Below are positions 24,558-33,666 of a stretch of 64,000 nt of DNA, piece by piece. Below the pieces are notes generated by a model. The model had not been told where the DNA came from. It ran no database searches and worked only from the letters and a program-made list of their open reading frames with translations. The stretch's first letter is position 1, and each line of letters begins with the position of its first letter. The stretch comes from Cytophagales bacterium (GTDB taxonomy: Bacteria > Bacteroidota > Bacteroidia > Cytophagales > Cyclobacteriaceae): positions 124,001 to 188,000 of the forward strand of contig JAFLBQ010000003.1 of the NCBI GenBank assembly GCA_017303805.1, given 5' to 3'. Both the position numbers and the translations under genes were made by a program.

Positions 24558-25196
24558 ATGACTATCCGGGTAGGAATTGTGGACGATCATCAGTTGTTTG
24601 CCAAATCGCTGGCCACACTTATCGAAACGTTTGAGGGCTTTAAAGTAATGGTGGTGGCCATTAATGGCGATGATCTGATTGAAAAATTTAAAACCCTGAA
24701 AAAGTTGCCCGACATTATGCTGGTGGATGTAGAAATGCCGGTAATGGACGGTATGGAGACCGCACAATGGTTGCGCAGGAATCATCCCTCCATACGCCTG
24801 GTGGCCCTTTCTATGAACCACAAAGAACATATTGTAATTAATATGATCCGTTCGGGGTGCTGCACCTATTTAATAAAAGACATTTCGCCCGATGTTTTGC
24901 ACGAAGCGCTGGGCGAAGTTTATCAAAATAATTATTACAACTCCGACATCCATCGCAATTCACTCGGCAAACTAATGGTGCAGTTCGAAAACGTGATGGG
25001 TAATTTTTCAGAAAAAGAAATTGAGTTTCTGCGCCTGGCCAGCACCGAATTAACCTACCGCGAAATTGCCGACATTATGAATATGAGCGAACGCACGATT
25101 GATGGCTACCGCCAGTCCATTTTTGAAAAAATGAAAGTGCAAAGCCGCACCGGCATGGTGTTGGAAGGCATTCGCCTGGGCCTGTTAAAGTTGTGA
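24558..25196 (+). CDS. NarL/LuxR-type response regulator (orphan)
   Basis: A 212-residue two-domain regulator. The receiver has D9/D10, the phospho-acceptor D57 (LVDVEMPVMDG) and Lys in YLIKDISP. The C-terminal LuxR HTH shows FSEKEIEFLRLAS, TYREIADIMNMSERTIDGYR and a closing helix. No histidine kinase gene is adjacent; the nearest is the LytS kinase more than 2 kb away, which has its own partner. It is divergent from the paralogue A/B/CHAP operon, with a 340-base gap that could hold both promoters, so it may control that operon. An 8-codon leader frame ends exactly at the base before its ATG. Confidence 0.9.
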   Translation: MTIRVGIVDDHQLFAKSLATLIETFEGFKVMVVAINGDDLIEKFKTLKKLPDIMLVDVEMPVMDGMETAQWLRRNHPSIRLVALSMNHKEHIVINMIRSGCCTYLIKDISPDVLHEALGEVYQNNYYNSDIHRNSLGKLMVQFENVMGNFSEKEIEFLRLASTELTYREIADIMNMSERTIDGYRQSIFEKMKVQSRTGMVLEGIRLGLLKL

Positions 25197-25248
25197 GGCA
25201 GTTATGACAAATAAGATACGAGCATAATTGCCAGGCTACTTTGGCCCT

Positions 25249-25998
25249 ATGCGTTACGCACTACTTACGCTTGCTTTAGCCGGATGTGCCCCCTACTTTC
25301 CATTGCATCAGGTTGACCCATTAAACCCAACTGCACTAACGGTAGCAGAAACCCCCGAGGTTACCCTGGAAGTACAACATGCAGGCAAGCAACTCAATCA
25401 TCAGGTTTTTCTGCTAAGCATCACCAACAACACTCCCGATACAGTGCGCTTTAGCCCGGAGCAGGTAATTTATTACGCGTCCTCAAAAATGTTTAGCCAA
25501 CCTCCAACTACGCAAGAAGTACACAAAGAATCTTACCTCAACTCACGGCTTCTCTCCAAACGCATCTTTGCAAGTTCTCCAAATCTGGTTTTACAACTGG
25601 CCAACGACCGGGTGAAAAATATGAAAGTAGTAAGCAGCCTGGCCCTGATTGCGACAACCGCTCTGGTTGTGCGCGATGCAGTGAAGGATCAGAAGGATTT
25701 TTTAAAAGAAACCTGGACAACCCAGGATGCTAAAAGATCGCTGGGCCGCGATGCGGTTGCAGCCTCCAGTATGTTACTTGTTAACTCAACCATCCAGGGT
25801 CAGGCAGATGCAGCGATAGAAAATCACTACCTGCATGATGAAATTCTTCGTGAAACCCAACTACCGCCAGGCGCTACCTACTATGGCAAAGTTTTTCTGC
25901 GGCACGAAATCTCGTATCGCTATACGCGGCTTATTGTGCCCTTCCACAATGTGGATTATGTGTTTGACTTTAAGCGCCAAAGCAATTCAACCAAATAA
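25249..25998 (+). CDS. Predicted lipoprotein of unknown function
   Basis: A 249-residue protein. The longest frame uses a TTG at 25228, but the ATG at 25249 starts a clean lipoprotein leader (MRYALLTLALAGCAPYFPL; lipobox LAGC). The mature part begins with an Ig-like beta region (about 30-85; VTLEVQHAGKQLNHQVFLLS, ITNNTPDTVRF). A helical middle follows, then a short beta region at the end. No family is recognised. It may be co-transcribed with the response regulator, since it starts about 50 bases after it with no terminator seen. Confidence 0.7.
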   Translation: MRYALLTLALAGCAPYFPLHQVDPLNPTALTVAETPEVTLEVQHAGKQLNHQVFLLSITNNTPDTVRFSPEQVIYYASSKMFSQPPTTQEVHKESYLNSRLLSKRIFASSPNLVLQLANDRVKNMKVVSSLALIATTALVVRDAVKDQKDFLKETWTTQDAKRSLGRDAVAASSMLLVNSTIQGQADAAIENHYLHDEILRETQLPPGATYYGKVFLRHEISYRYTRLIVPFHNVDYVFDFKRQSNSTK

Positions 25999-26068
25999 GC
26001 CTTTCACACAAGGCACCATGCCATCGCTCAGGGTTTGCATTCTATCTATTCATTTAGTTGTAAACCTT

Positions 26069-26076
26069 TATCTTTG
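26069..26076 (+). promoter_or_regulatory. -7 promoter element before hpt
   Basis: TATCTTTG matches the TAnnTTTG element and lies 18 bases before the hpt ATG. No exact TTTG at 19-base spacing is seen. Confidence 0.45.
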
Positions 26077-26094
26077 CAGCCCTAACTAAAAAGT

Positions 26095-26643
26095 ATGCAG
26101 GTAAAAGACCTTGAGTTTAAAAAATTTATTACTGCTAAAACGATTGCCGAAAAAGTTGCCGGGCTTGCGCATAAAATAAACCACGACTATAAAGACAAAA
26201 CTCCGGTGTTGCTGCCGGTTTTAAATGGTTCTTTTATGTTTGCTGCCGATCTGTTAAAAGAAATCAAGATTCCATGCCGGGTTTCGTTTGTAAAAACCTC
26301 GTCCTACTCCGGTACTACCAGTACCGGCCAGCTTAAAACCCTTATCGGCCACGATGAAAGTCTTTTTAACCAACACATTCTTATTGTAGAAGATATAGTG
26401 GATACCGGGCTTACCTTAGAAAAAATTATTGAAGAACTAAGAGGCCTGGGCGCCAAATCGGTAGAAGCCATTACCCTGCTTCGCAAAAAACCAGCCCGCG
26501 AAAAGCAACTTGATGTAAAATATGTAGGCTTTGATCTTGAAACAGAGTTTGTACTTGGCTATGGCCTGGATTACGATGGCCTGGGCCGTAACTACAAAGA
26601 CATTTACAAGCAGCAAGAACCGCCAAAAGCCGGTCAAAATTAA
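26095..26643 (+). CDS. hpt: Hypoxanthine phosphoribosyltransferase
   Basis: A 182-residue purine salvage enzyme that joins hypoxanthine or guanine to PRPP to give IMP or GMP. The family signature is complete: PVLNGSFMFAADLL near residue 42, VKTSSYSGTTSTG (flexible loop) near 66, the PRPP loop ILIVEDIVDTGLTL near 96, and VGFDLETEFVLGYGLDYDG near the C-terminus. Length is normal. It heads a run of same-direction housekeeping genes (hpt, adk, obg, grpE, dnaJ). Confidence 0.95.
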   Translation: MQVKDLEFKKFITAKTIAEKVAGLAHKINHDYKDKTPVLLPVLNGSFMFAADLLKEIKIPCRVSFVKTSSYSGTTSTGQLKTLIGHDESLFNQHILIVEDIVDTGLTLEKIIEELRGLGAKSVEAITLLRKKPAREKQLDVKYVGFDLETEFVLGYGLDYDGLGRNYKDIYKQQEPPKAGQN

Positions 26644-26707
26644 TGTTAGTGATTTGCCATTCAGCTTGTTATCTTGCCAGCTTTAGTTTTACCCGAAACC
26701 ACAACCT

Positions 26708-27277
26708 ATGATTAACCTTGTTCTCTTTGGCCCGCCTGGGGCCGGTAAAGGCACACAAAGTGAAAAACTTATTCAGAAGTACGGCTTCGTGCACATTAGC
26801 ACTGGCGATTTGTTTCGCTGGCACACCAAAAACGATACCCCGCTGGGTAAACGCGTAAAAGAAATTATGAACAGCGGTGCACTGGTACCCGATGAAATTA
26901 CCATTGCCATGCTAAAAGAAGAACTGGATAAAAATCCGCAGGCTAAAGGCTTTTTGTTTGATGGGTTCCCACGCACCGTACCGCAGGCCGAAGCGTTAGA
27001 TCAATTTATGAAATCCAACGGCACAGCCATTCACCACGTTATTGCGCTAAACGTAACCGAAGCGGAGGTGCGTGCCCGCATTTCTAAACGAAGAACAATT
27101 GAAAACCGGGCCGATGACGAGGAGGAGAAATTGAACAAACGCATTACGGAGTACTTTACCAAAACCGTTCATGTTTTGCCCCACTATCAAAAGCAAGGTC
27201 GTTTAAAGACTGTGGAAGGTATTGGTGAAATAGAAGTCATCTTCAAAAATATCTGTGCTATTATCGATAAAAAATAA
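26708..27277 (+). CDS. adk: Adenylate kinase
   Basis: A 189-residue nucleotide kinase converting ATP and AMP to two ADP. Motifs are the P-loop FGPPGAGKGTQSEKL at the N-terminus, HISTGDLFRWH, LFDGFPRTVPQAEAL near 83, and a short LID with SKRRTIENRADD. The LID lacks the zinc-binding Cys set and is of the short type. It lies 64 bases after hpt and about 50 bases before obg, in the same direction. Confidence 0.96.
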   Translation: MINLVLFGPPGAGKGTQSEKLIQKYGFVHISTGDLFRWHTKNDTPLGKRVKEIMNSGALVPDEITIAMLKEELDKNPQAKGFLFDGFPRTVPQAEALDQFMKSNGTAIHHVIALNVTEAEVRARISKRRTIENRADDEEEKLNKRITEYFTKTVHVLPHYQKQGRLKTVEGIGEIEVIFKNICAIIDKK

Positions 27278-27278
27278 T

Positions 27279-27327
27279 CAACCGTTACCAGTTGCCTGTT
27301 GCCGGTAACTGGAGCCGGCAACCGTTA
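27279..27327 (+). promoter_or_regulatory. Competing hairpins covering the obg start region
   Basis: Two inverted repeats overlap: CCAGTT (27288-27293) with AACTGG (27307-27312), and GTTGCCGG (27298-27305) with CCGGCAAC (27315-27322). They cannot form together. The second ends four bases before the obg ATG and would hide its ribosome site. The segment is flanked by a direct repeat, CAACCGTTA, at 27279-27287 and 27319-27327. There is no T-run, so it is not a terminator. Confidence 0.5.
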
Positions 27328-28316
27328 TGTCTTCACCCAACTTCATCGACTACGTAAAGTTTAATTCGCGCTCGGGCCATGGCGGAGCGGGCTGTTTGCA
27401 TTTTCACAGAGAAAAATTTATTGAAAAAGGTGGCCCCGATGGAGGCGATGGTGGCCGTGGTGGGCACGTAATTTTGCGCGGCAATGCCCAACTATGGACA
27501 CTCCTGCATTTAAAATACCGCAAACACATACTAGCCGAAAACGGCAAAGCGGGCGAAGGACAAAACCGCACCGGAGCGTTTGGCAAAGATGAAATTATTG
27601 AAGTACCCCTGGGCACGGTGGCCCGCAGAGCCGACACCGATGAAGTTGTATGCGAAATAAATGAAGATGGGCAAGAAGTAATTCTTACACCCGGAGGGCG
27701 AGGCGGCAAAGGCAATGCATTTTTTGCCACCTCTACAAACCAGGCACCCCAACATGCCCAGCCGGGCGAACCCGGAATTGAAGAGTGGATTGTATTGGAA
27801 CTAAAACTACTGGCTGATGTGGGGTTGGTTGGATTTCCCAACGCGGGCAAATCAACTTTACTTTCTGTGGTATCGGCTGCAAAACCAAAAATTGCCGACT
27901 ATGCCTTTACCACGCTTACCCCAAACCTGGGTGTAGTAAAATACCGCGATGACCGCTCTTTTGTTATGGCCGATATTCCCGGCATTATAGAAGGTGCAGC
28001 CGAAGGAAGAGGACTGGGCATTCGTTTTCTTAAACACATTGAACGCAACTCGCTCCTGCTGTTTCTTATACCAGCCGATTCTAAAAACATAGCCCACGAA
28101 TACGCAATTTTGATTAACGAATTGCGCCAGTACAATCCCGAACTACTCGATAAAAAAAGAATTCTTGCCATTTCGAAAAGCGATATGCTGGACGAAGAAT
28201 TGAAAGCCGAACTTCGACACGAAATCCCAACGGAATTACCCTCGGTATTTATATCGGCTATTACCAACCAGGGCATTACCGAACTAAAAGACGTTATCTG
28301 GCGGGCTTTGCACTAA
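27327..28316 (+). CDS. obg: Obg family GTPase (CgtA)
   Basis: A 329-residue ribosome-associated GTPase acting in 50S assembly and stress response. The N-terminal Obg fold (about 1-158) is glycine-rich ([19 protein letters not shown], then [12 protein letters not shown]). The G domain follows with G1 [11 protein letters not shown] near 166, G3 [10 protein letters not shown]4 SKSDML and G5 SAITNQGI. The extra C-terminal OCT domain of some Obg proteins is absent, as is common in this phylum. A stable hairpin pair precedes its ATG. Confidence 0.96.
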   Translation: MSSPNFIDYVKFNSRSGHGGAGCLHFHREKFIEKGGPDGGDGGRGGHVILRGNAQLWTLLHLKYRKHILAENGKAGEGQNRTGAFGKDEIIEVPLGTVARRADTDEVVCEINEDGQEVILTPGGRGGKGNAFFATSTNQAPQHAQPGEPGIEEWIVLELKLLADVGLVGFPNAGKSTLLSVVSAAKPKIADYAFTTLTPNLGVVKYRDDRSFVMADIPGIIEGAAEGRGLGIRFLKHIERNSLLLFLIPADSKNIAHEYAILINELRQYNPELLDKKRILAISKSDMLDEELKAELRHEIPTELPSVFISAITNQGITELKDVIWRALH

Positions 28317-28386
28317 GGCAGACATCTTGGCAACATGCTGCTATTGGCAAAATTCTTGTCATTTTGCACCTCATTAAAGCGAACGT

Positions 28387-28947
28387 ATGGAAAATCAGAT
28401 TCAACCCGAGCAGGAGCTTGAAAAACACGATGAATTGAATACCGAAATCCCAAAAGGACAATCGGAAGAACCGGGTGAAGCGCCCGTAAAAGAAGAAGCC
28501 AACCCGATAAATAAATTACAGGACGAATTGGCAGAATCGAAAGACAAGTATGTGCGCCTGTATGCAGAGTTCGACAACTTTCGCAGGCGATCTGCCAAAG
28601 AAAAATTAGAACTCATTCAATCTGCCAACGAGCAACTTTTAAAAGCCCTCTTGCCCGTGGCCGATGATTTTGAACGGGCCGAAAAATCATATAAAGACCG
28701 TACCGATAAAGAAGCCGAAGGGTTTCTGCTAATCCAAACTAAGTTTAGAAAAACCCTGGAACAATACGGGATAAAACCAATGAACACCGCAGTGGGTGCT
28801 GACTTTACTGCCGACCTGCACGAAGCCATAACCCAGGTGCCTGCACCTGAAGAAAAACTGAAAGGAAAAATTATTGATACGGTAGAGAAAGGTTATTTGT
28901 TGAATGATAAAGTAATCCGCTTTGCCAAAGTAGTAGTAGGAAGTTAA
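28387..28947 (+). CDS. grpE: GrpE nucleotide exchange factor
   Basis: A 186-residue co-chaperone that releases ADP from DnaK. An acidic, disordered N-terminus (about 1-40) and a long helix (LQDELAESKDKYVRLYAEFD) lead to the conserved FDNFRRRSAKEKLEL. The C-terminal beta domain includes VLNDKVIRFAKV-type sequence (LLNDKVIRFAKVVVG). It is followed after 37 bases by dnaJ, as usual, whereas dnaK itself lies 14 kb away. Confidence 0.95.
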   Translation: MENQIQPEQELEKHDELNTEIPKGQSEEPGEAPVKEEANPINKLQDELAESKDKYVRLYAEFDNFRRRSAKEKLELIQSANEQLLKALLPVADDFERAEKSYKDRTDKEAEGFLLIQTKFRKTLEQYGIKPMNTAVGADFTADLHEAITQVPAPEEKLKGKIIDTVEKGYLLNDKVIRFAKVVVGS

Positions 28948-28984
28948 TAGCTGCCTATTCATTCATTAAATCATTATTTTAAAC

Positions 28985-30097
28985 ATGTCAACCAAGCGCG
29001 ATTACTACGAAATACTGGGAATAACCAAGAGTGCCACTCCGGAAGAAATAAAAAAAGCTTACCGCAAAGTGGCCATTCAATACCATCCGGATAAAAACCC
29101 TGGCAATAAGGAGGCTGAAGAAAAATTTAAAGAAGCCGCTGAAGCTTATGAAGTTTTAAGCGACACTGAAAAGCGGGCTCAATACGATCGCTTTGGTCAC
29201 CAGCGCCCTGGCGGTGGGTTTCGCGGCCACGACATGAACATGGAAGATATCTTTAGCCAGTTTGGAGATATTTTTGGGGGCGGCAGCCCCTTCGATAGTT
29301 TTTTTGGGGGCGGTGGCGGCCGAAGCCGGCAGCGCAAAGGATCTAACCTGCGCATTAAACTTAAACTTTCGTTAGAAGAAATTGCCAACGGTGTTGAAAA
29401 GAAGATTAAAGTAAACCGGTTAATCCGGGCCGAAGGTGTAACCTTTAAAAACTGTAACACCTGCGGGGGCAGCGGCCAGGTACGCAAAGTTGTAAACACT
29501 ATGTTAGGGCAAATGGTATCAACCACCACCTGCTCTGCATGTAACGGAGCCGGGCAATTAATCGATAAGCGCCCGGCCGGAGTTGACAGCTCGGGCCTTG
29601 TATCGAAAGAAGATGTTATTACTGTAAAAATACCAGCCGGTGTGGGCGATGGTATGCAACTCTCCATGTCGGGCAAAGGCAACGAAGCCCCCGGGGGGGG
29701 TATCCCGGGCGACTTGCTTATTCTGATTGAAGAAGCGGAAGACAAAGAGCTAAAGCGCAATGGCAACGACCTGATTTACGATCTGCATATTAATTTTATA
29801 GATGCAGCGCTGGGAACAAGCGTAGAGGTTCCTTCCATTGGCGGCAAAGCCCGTATTAAAATCGAACCGGGTACCCAAAGCGGTAAAATTTTACGCTTGC
29901 GCGGAAAGGGACTTAAAGATCTTAACGGCTACGGATCGGGCGACCAACTTATATATATTAATGTGTGGACACCCAAAAAACTTTCGGCCGAAGAAAAAGC
30001 CAAACTGGAAAGTTTGCGGCAGTCGCCCAATTTTCAACCCCAGCCCGGTGGCGATGAAAAAGGATTTTACGAACGCATGAAGGAGTATTTTGCCTAG
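28985..30097 (+). CDS. dnaJ: DnaJ chaperone with a reduced zinc-binding region
   Basis: A 370-residue co-chaperone that stimulates DnaK. The J domain has the HPD tripeptide in [10 protein letters not shown] Gly/Phe-rich segment follows (about 75-115), then the Cys region and two C-terminal beta domains. Only two CxxCxGxG motifs are present (CNTCGGSG and CSACNGAG); standard DnaJ has four. The spacing matches motifs 2 and 3, so one zinc site (Zn2) should remain and the other (motifs 1 and 4) is lost. The rest is full length and shows no sign of decay. It is co-transcribed with grpE and ends at a clear terminator. Confidence 0.95.
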   Translation: MSTKRDYYEILGITKSATPEEIKKAYRKVAIQYHPDKNPGNKEAEEKFKEAAEAYEVLSDTEKRAQYDRFGHQRPGGGFRGHDMNMEDIFSQFGDIFGGGSPFDSFFGGGGGRSRQRKGSNLRIKLKLSLEEIANGVEKKIKVNRLIRAEGVTFKNCNTCGGSGQVRKVVNTMLGQMVSTTTCSACNGAGQLIDKRPAGVDSSGLVSKEDVITVKIPAGVGDGMQLSMSGKGNEAPGGGIPGDLLILIEEAEDKELKRNGNDLIYDLHINFIDAALGTSVEVPSIGGKARIKIEPGTQSGKILRLRGKGLKDLNGYGSGDQLIYINVWTPKKLSAEEKAKLESLRQSPNFQPQPGGDEKGFYERMKEYFA

Positions 30098-30139
30098 CCT
30101 TCGAAAAAAATTCCGCGATTTTATAACCCTTTTAACACT

Positions 30140-30172
30140 AACCCGTATAAGTCCTATTACGGGTTATTTTTT
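30140..30172 (+). terminator. Terminator after dnaJ
   Basis: AACCCGTA (30140-30147) pairs with TACGGGTT (30158-30165) and is followed by ATTTTTT. Confidence 0.85.
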
Positions 30173-30241
30173 GCTCTTTTTTAAAGAATAAACCCGCTTG
30201 TAGTTGTAAACATTAACCTGATCTAACACGTAGAAACCTAC

Positions 30242-31129
30242 ATGTGGCGTTTAATTGCATTGGTTTTGGTGGGGGGTAGTGTTCCGGTAGGGGCACAGAT
30301 AAAGAAGCAGTTTTCGGTAGAAAAGACCAACGCCTGCAAAGAAGTATACCTTAAACTGAAAGCAAAAACCGGCAACTGTTTTATCAGGCCCAGCCAGAAC
30401 GAAGACCTGCTGAATATCTACAGCAATCAAAATCTGGAAGAATACACACACTCCTTCAGCAACGAAATGCAAGGCAATACCTGCGCGGTGCAACTTTCCT
30501 TGCAGCAAGACAACCAAAAAGGTGTAGGCCAAAAAATTTCGTACCGCGTATTTGGCTCGGAAGAAGCCCCAAGCGACAAATTCTGGAAGGTATATTTAAC
30601 AGATAACACACCTTACATTTTAGATCTGGACTATGGCCTCGGCAACGCCAATATCGATTTATCCGGATTGGCTGTAAAAAAATTACGCATAAACACCGCC
30701 AGTGCCGATGTGAGCATCAATTACGGAACAGGCCTTGAAAACAAAGTTAACATGGACACCTTTTTTGTAAAGGTTGACATGGGTTCGCTTAATGCCCGCC
30801 AACTTAACCTTACACGCTCTAAAGTAGTAATGGCCGAAGTAGGTTTTGGCAACATGTTTCTGGACTTTGCCAGTAAGCCCACCACATACAACCGGGTTAT
30901 AGGCAGTGTGGGTGCCGGCAACTTAACCATTCAACTACCCGATGAAGAGGTGCCGGTGCTGGTAACCATTAACGAATCGTGGTTGTGCAGCATCAATCTT
31001 TCCAACAGCCTTAAGAAAATTGCACCCAACAAATACGCCAATGCTGCCTACAGCAAAGACAGCAAAGAAGTGCTCATCTTCGACTTGGATGTGTCGATGG
31101 GTAAAATCATCTTCCGCGAGAAAAAATAA
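30242..31129 (+). CDS. Secreted beta-rich protein of unknown function
   Basis: A 295-residue protein with a signal peptide (to about residue 19; VGAQ). The mature part is a regular series of beta strands: ILDLDYGLGNANIDLSGLA, VSINYGTGLENKVNMDTFFV and VVMAEVGFGNMFLDFASK. This recalls the repetitive right-handed beta folds of DUF4097/toastrack-type adhesin-like proteins. No catalytic motif is seen. It stands between the dnaJ terminator and its own terminator, so it is probably a single-gene transcript. Confidence 0.7.
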   Translation: MWRLIALVLVGGSVPVGAQIKKQFSVEKTNACKEVYLKLKAKTGNCFIRPSQNEDLLNIYSNQNLEEYTHSFSNEMQGNTCAVQLSLQQDNQKGVGQKISYRVFGSEEAPSDKFWKVYLTDNTPYILDLDYGLGNANIDLSGLAVKKLRINTASADVSINYGTGLENKVNMDTFFVKVDMGSLNARQLNLTRSKVVMAEVGFGNMFLDFASKPTTYNRVIGSVGAGNLTIQLPDEEVPVLVTINESWLCSINLSNSLKKIAPNKYANAAYSKDSKEVLIFDLDVSMGKIIFREKK

Positions 31130-31141
31130 TTGCATCGCATT

Positions 31142-31167
31142 TGCCGGGTTAGCCCGGCATTTTTTTC
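31142..31167 (+). terminator. Terminator
   Basis: TGCCGGG (31142-31148), loop TTAG, CCCGGCA (31153-31159), then TTTTTTT. It ends the beta-rich protein gene. Confidence 0.9.
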
Positions 31168-31233
31168 TGGTACGTTGTAATACTATTGTTAGTTTTGTTA
31201 CTAACACCATTCAGAAACTCAAACCCAAAACTT

Positions 31234-32172
31234 GTGAATGCACTCGAAGCAAGGAATGTTACCAAGCAATATGCCACCCACAAGGCGCTTGACTCGGTAA
31301 GTATCACCATTCCGGAAAAAACTATTTATGGTTTATTAGGCCCTAACGGAGCCGGTAAAACCACTCTTATTCGCATCATTAACCAGATTATTAGCGCAGA
31401 AGCAGGCAGCATTGAAATTTTTGGCGAGCCACTTCAACAAAAGCACGTGGGTATAATCGGCTACCTGCCCGAGGAACGCGGGCTTTACAAAAAAATGAAA
31501 GTGGGCGAACAGCTTTTGTACCTGGCCCAACTAAAGGGGTTAAGTCGCAAAGATGCATTGGCCCGCATTAAAGTATGGCTCGAAAAATTTGAAGTAAAAG
31601 ACTGGTGGAACAAAAAGGTGGAAGACCTCTCGAAGGGTATGGCGCAAAAGGTGCAGTTCATCAGCACCGTTATGCACGAGCCGCGGCTCATTATCTTAGA
31701 CGAACCGTTTTCGGGTTTCGATCCGGTAAATGCACAATTGATAACCGAAAAAATTCTGGAACTGAAAGAAATGGGTAGCACCATTATTTTCTCTACCCAC
31801 CGCATGGAAACCGTAGAGTCGTTGTGCGATCACATCGCGTTAATCAACAAATCAAAAAAAATTCTGGAAGGAGCGAAGAAGCAGGTAAAGGCACAATATA
31901 AATCCAACACGTTTACTATTGAACATAAAGGCACCTTTGTGGTACCCGGCCGCTATGAGTTGGTGAGTCAGTCCATTACCGAAGATGACCACTATTCAAC
32001 AGTTATCAAGGCTCCGCTAGGTACTACTGGCAACGAGGTAATTCGCAACATCATTGAATTAACCGAGGTACACGGCTTTCAGGAAAAACTACCCACCATG
32101 GCCGACATCTTTATTGGACTTGTAAAAGGCGAAGGCGATGAAGCGCTTAAAAAACATTTGTTAGAAGTTTAA
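31234..32172 (+). CDS. ABC transporter ATP-binding protein (GTG start)
   Basis: A 312-residue ATPase of the ABC-2/drug exporter type. It has Walker A LLGPNGAGKTTLIR, signature LSKGMAQKVQ, Walker B LIILDEPFSGFDP, H-loop FSTHRMETVE and a C-terminal DUF4162-like domain (about 215-300). The longest frame uses a TTG at 31186 inside the preceding region. The GTG at 31234 (NALEARNVTKQYATHKALDS) gives the normal N-terminus. TAGTTTTG at 31189-31196 resembles a -7 element. It is followed after 13 bases by the permease gene. NatA-like sodium or drug export is possible; substrate is unknown. Confidence 0.92.
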   Translation: MNALEARNVTKQYATHKALDSVSITIPEKTIYGLLGPNGAGKTTLIRIINQIISAEAGSIEIFGEPLQQKHVGIIGYLPEERGLYKKMKVGEQLLYLAQLKGLSRKDALARIKVWLEKFEVKDWWNKKVEDLSKGMAQKVQFISTVMHEPRLIILDEPFSGFDPVNAQLITEKILELKEMGSTIIFSTHRMETVESLCDHIALINKSKKILEGAKKQVKAQYKSNTFTIEHKGTFVVPGRYELVSQSITEDDHYSTVIKAPLGTTGNEVIRNIIELTEVHGFQEKLPTMADIFIGLVKGEGDEALKKHLLEV

Positions 32173-32185
32173 CCCATTAATCTAT

Positions 32186-33517
32186 ATGAATAAAGTTTGG
32201 TTAATCATACAACGCGAATTTTTAAACCGGGTACAAAAGAAATCATTTTTGATTGCCACCATTCTGGTGCCCTTAATAATACCGGCCATTATTGGCGGAT
32301 TGGTTTATGTAGCCATTAAAGAAAGTGAAACTGCCAAAGCCGAAACCGTACACGTTTTGGACGAAAGCAAACTGTTTAAGTTTGAAAGCAACCGGCAGTT
32401 TACCTTTGTAGCTTTAGACATGCCGGTAGAGCAAGCCAAAAAAGCTTACAACGAAACCAAAGATTTTGGTTTGCTGTACATCCCAGCTATTGACATTAAC
32501 AAAGCAGAAGGCATTGCACTTTACACCAAAGAAAATCCCAGCATTGAAAAAGTGAGCGATCTAAAAGGGTTGCTCGAAAGCCAGGTGCACGACCTGAAAC
32601 TGAAAGAGTATAATATTGATGAAGCCACCTTAAAGAGCCTGCGGCCTAAGGTAAGCATGAAGCAGTTTAACCTCACCGAAACCGGTGAAGAGAAATCAAG
32701 CAATTCGGGATTGTTGTACGGGCTCGGCTTTGCCTTGGGAATTTTGATTTACATGTTTGTATTAATCTACGGCATTCAAATTATGCAAGGGGTTATTGAT
32801 GAAAAGACTTCTAAAATTGTAGAAGTGATTGTTTCTTCTGTTAAACCCTTTCAACTAATGCTGGGTAAAATTCTGGGCATTGCTTCGGTAGGGCTTTTGC
32901 AGTTTACCATTTGGATTGTATTAATATCCGTACTCTCTTCTGTATCGATGGGCTACTTTGGCACCAAGTTGCCACAACAGCAAGCTATGGAGCAAATGAA
33001 CAAATCGTTTGTAGCAGATCCGGAAATGAAAGAAGCCGCAAACCAGCAGAATGGAAAAGTAGGCGATTTTTTAGCCAATGCCCGAGAGATCCCATTCGCT
33101 AAAATTGCTTTCACGTTTGTGTTCTACTTTTTAGGTGGCTACCTGCTTTACGGTGCCTTGTTTGCGGCCGTGGGCTCTGCGGTGGACTCGCAGCAGGAAG
33201 CACAGCAATTTCAGTTTCCCGTAACAATCCCACTTCTGATTGGCTACCTCGGCTTGTTCATGTTTATTCTACGCGATCCGCACGGGCCTATCAGCTTCTG
33301 GCTCTCGGTAATTCCATTTACCTCGCCCGTGGCCATGGTTGGCCGCATAGCCTTTGGTGTGCCCGATTGGCAATTGGCTTTGTCTATGATTTTGCTGGTG
33401 GGTGGTTTCTTTTTAACCACCTGGGTGGCCGGGCGCATTTACCGCGTAGGTATTTTAATGACCGGCACCAAAGTAAGCTACAAGGTGCTGGCCAAATGGT
33501 TTATGCAGAAAGGGTAA
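32186..33517 (+). CDS. ABC-2 type transporter permease
   Basis: A 443-residue membrane protein. It has an N-terminal helix (about 20-45), a large extracytoplasmic domain (about 50-175), then five or so membrane segments (about 178-430). QIMQGVIDEKTSKIVEVIVS is a typical NatB/ABC-2 coupling region. It pairs with the ATPase just upstream to form an exporter. The C-terminus is cytoplasmic (YKVLAKWFMQKG). Nothing in the sequence fixes the substrate. It ends before a hairpin terminator. Confidence 0.9.
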   Translation: MNKVWLIIQREFLNRVQKKSFLIATILVPLIIPAIIGGLVYVAIKESETAKAETVHVLDESKLFKFESNRQFTFVALDMPVEQAKKAYNETKDFGLLYIPAIDINKAEGIALYTKENPSIEKVSDLKGLLESQVHDLKLKEYNIDEATLKSLRPKVSMKQFNLTETGEEKSSNSGLLYGLGFALGILIYMFVLIYGIQIMQGVIDEKTSKIVEVIVSSVKPFQLMLGKILGIASVGLLQFTIWIVLISVLSSVSMGYFGTKLPQQQAMEQMNKSFVADPEMKEAANQQNGKVGDFLANAREIPFAKIAFTFVFYFLGGYLLYGALFAAVGSAVDSQQEAQQFQFPVTIPLLIGYLGLFMFILRDPHGPISFWLSVIPFTSPVAMVGRIAFGVPDWQLALSMILLVGGFFLTTWVAGRIYRVGILMTGTKVSYKVLAKWFMQKG

Positions 33518-33599
33518 CGAGACATTAGGGTTACTATAACTTAAAAAAGTAGCTGCCTGCATTTACCGCATAAGTAATAGAAACAGGTACTATCAACCC

Positions 33600-33632
33600 A
33601 TGCCTCAACGTTTATTGAGGCATGTTGCTTTT
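33600..33632 (+). terminator. Terminator after the ABC permease
   Basis: ATGCCTCAA (33600-33608), loop CGTTTA, TTGAGGCAT (33615-33623), then a T-rich stretch ending in TTTTT. Confidence 0.8.
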
Positions 33633-33666
33633 TGGATGCCTTGTTTTTAACTAATTTCCGATTCGA

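Noticed and set aside
29197..29766. 189-codon frame opposite dnaJ
   Set aside because: Pro/Ser-rich shadow of the glycine-rich and Cys regions of dnaJ.
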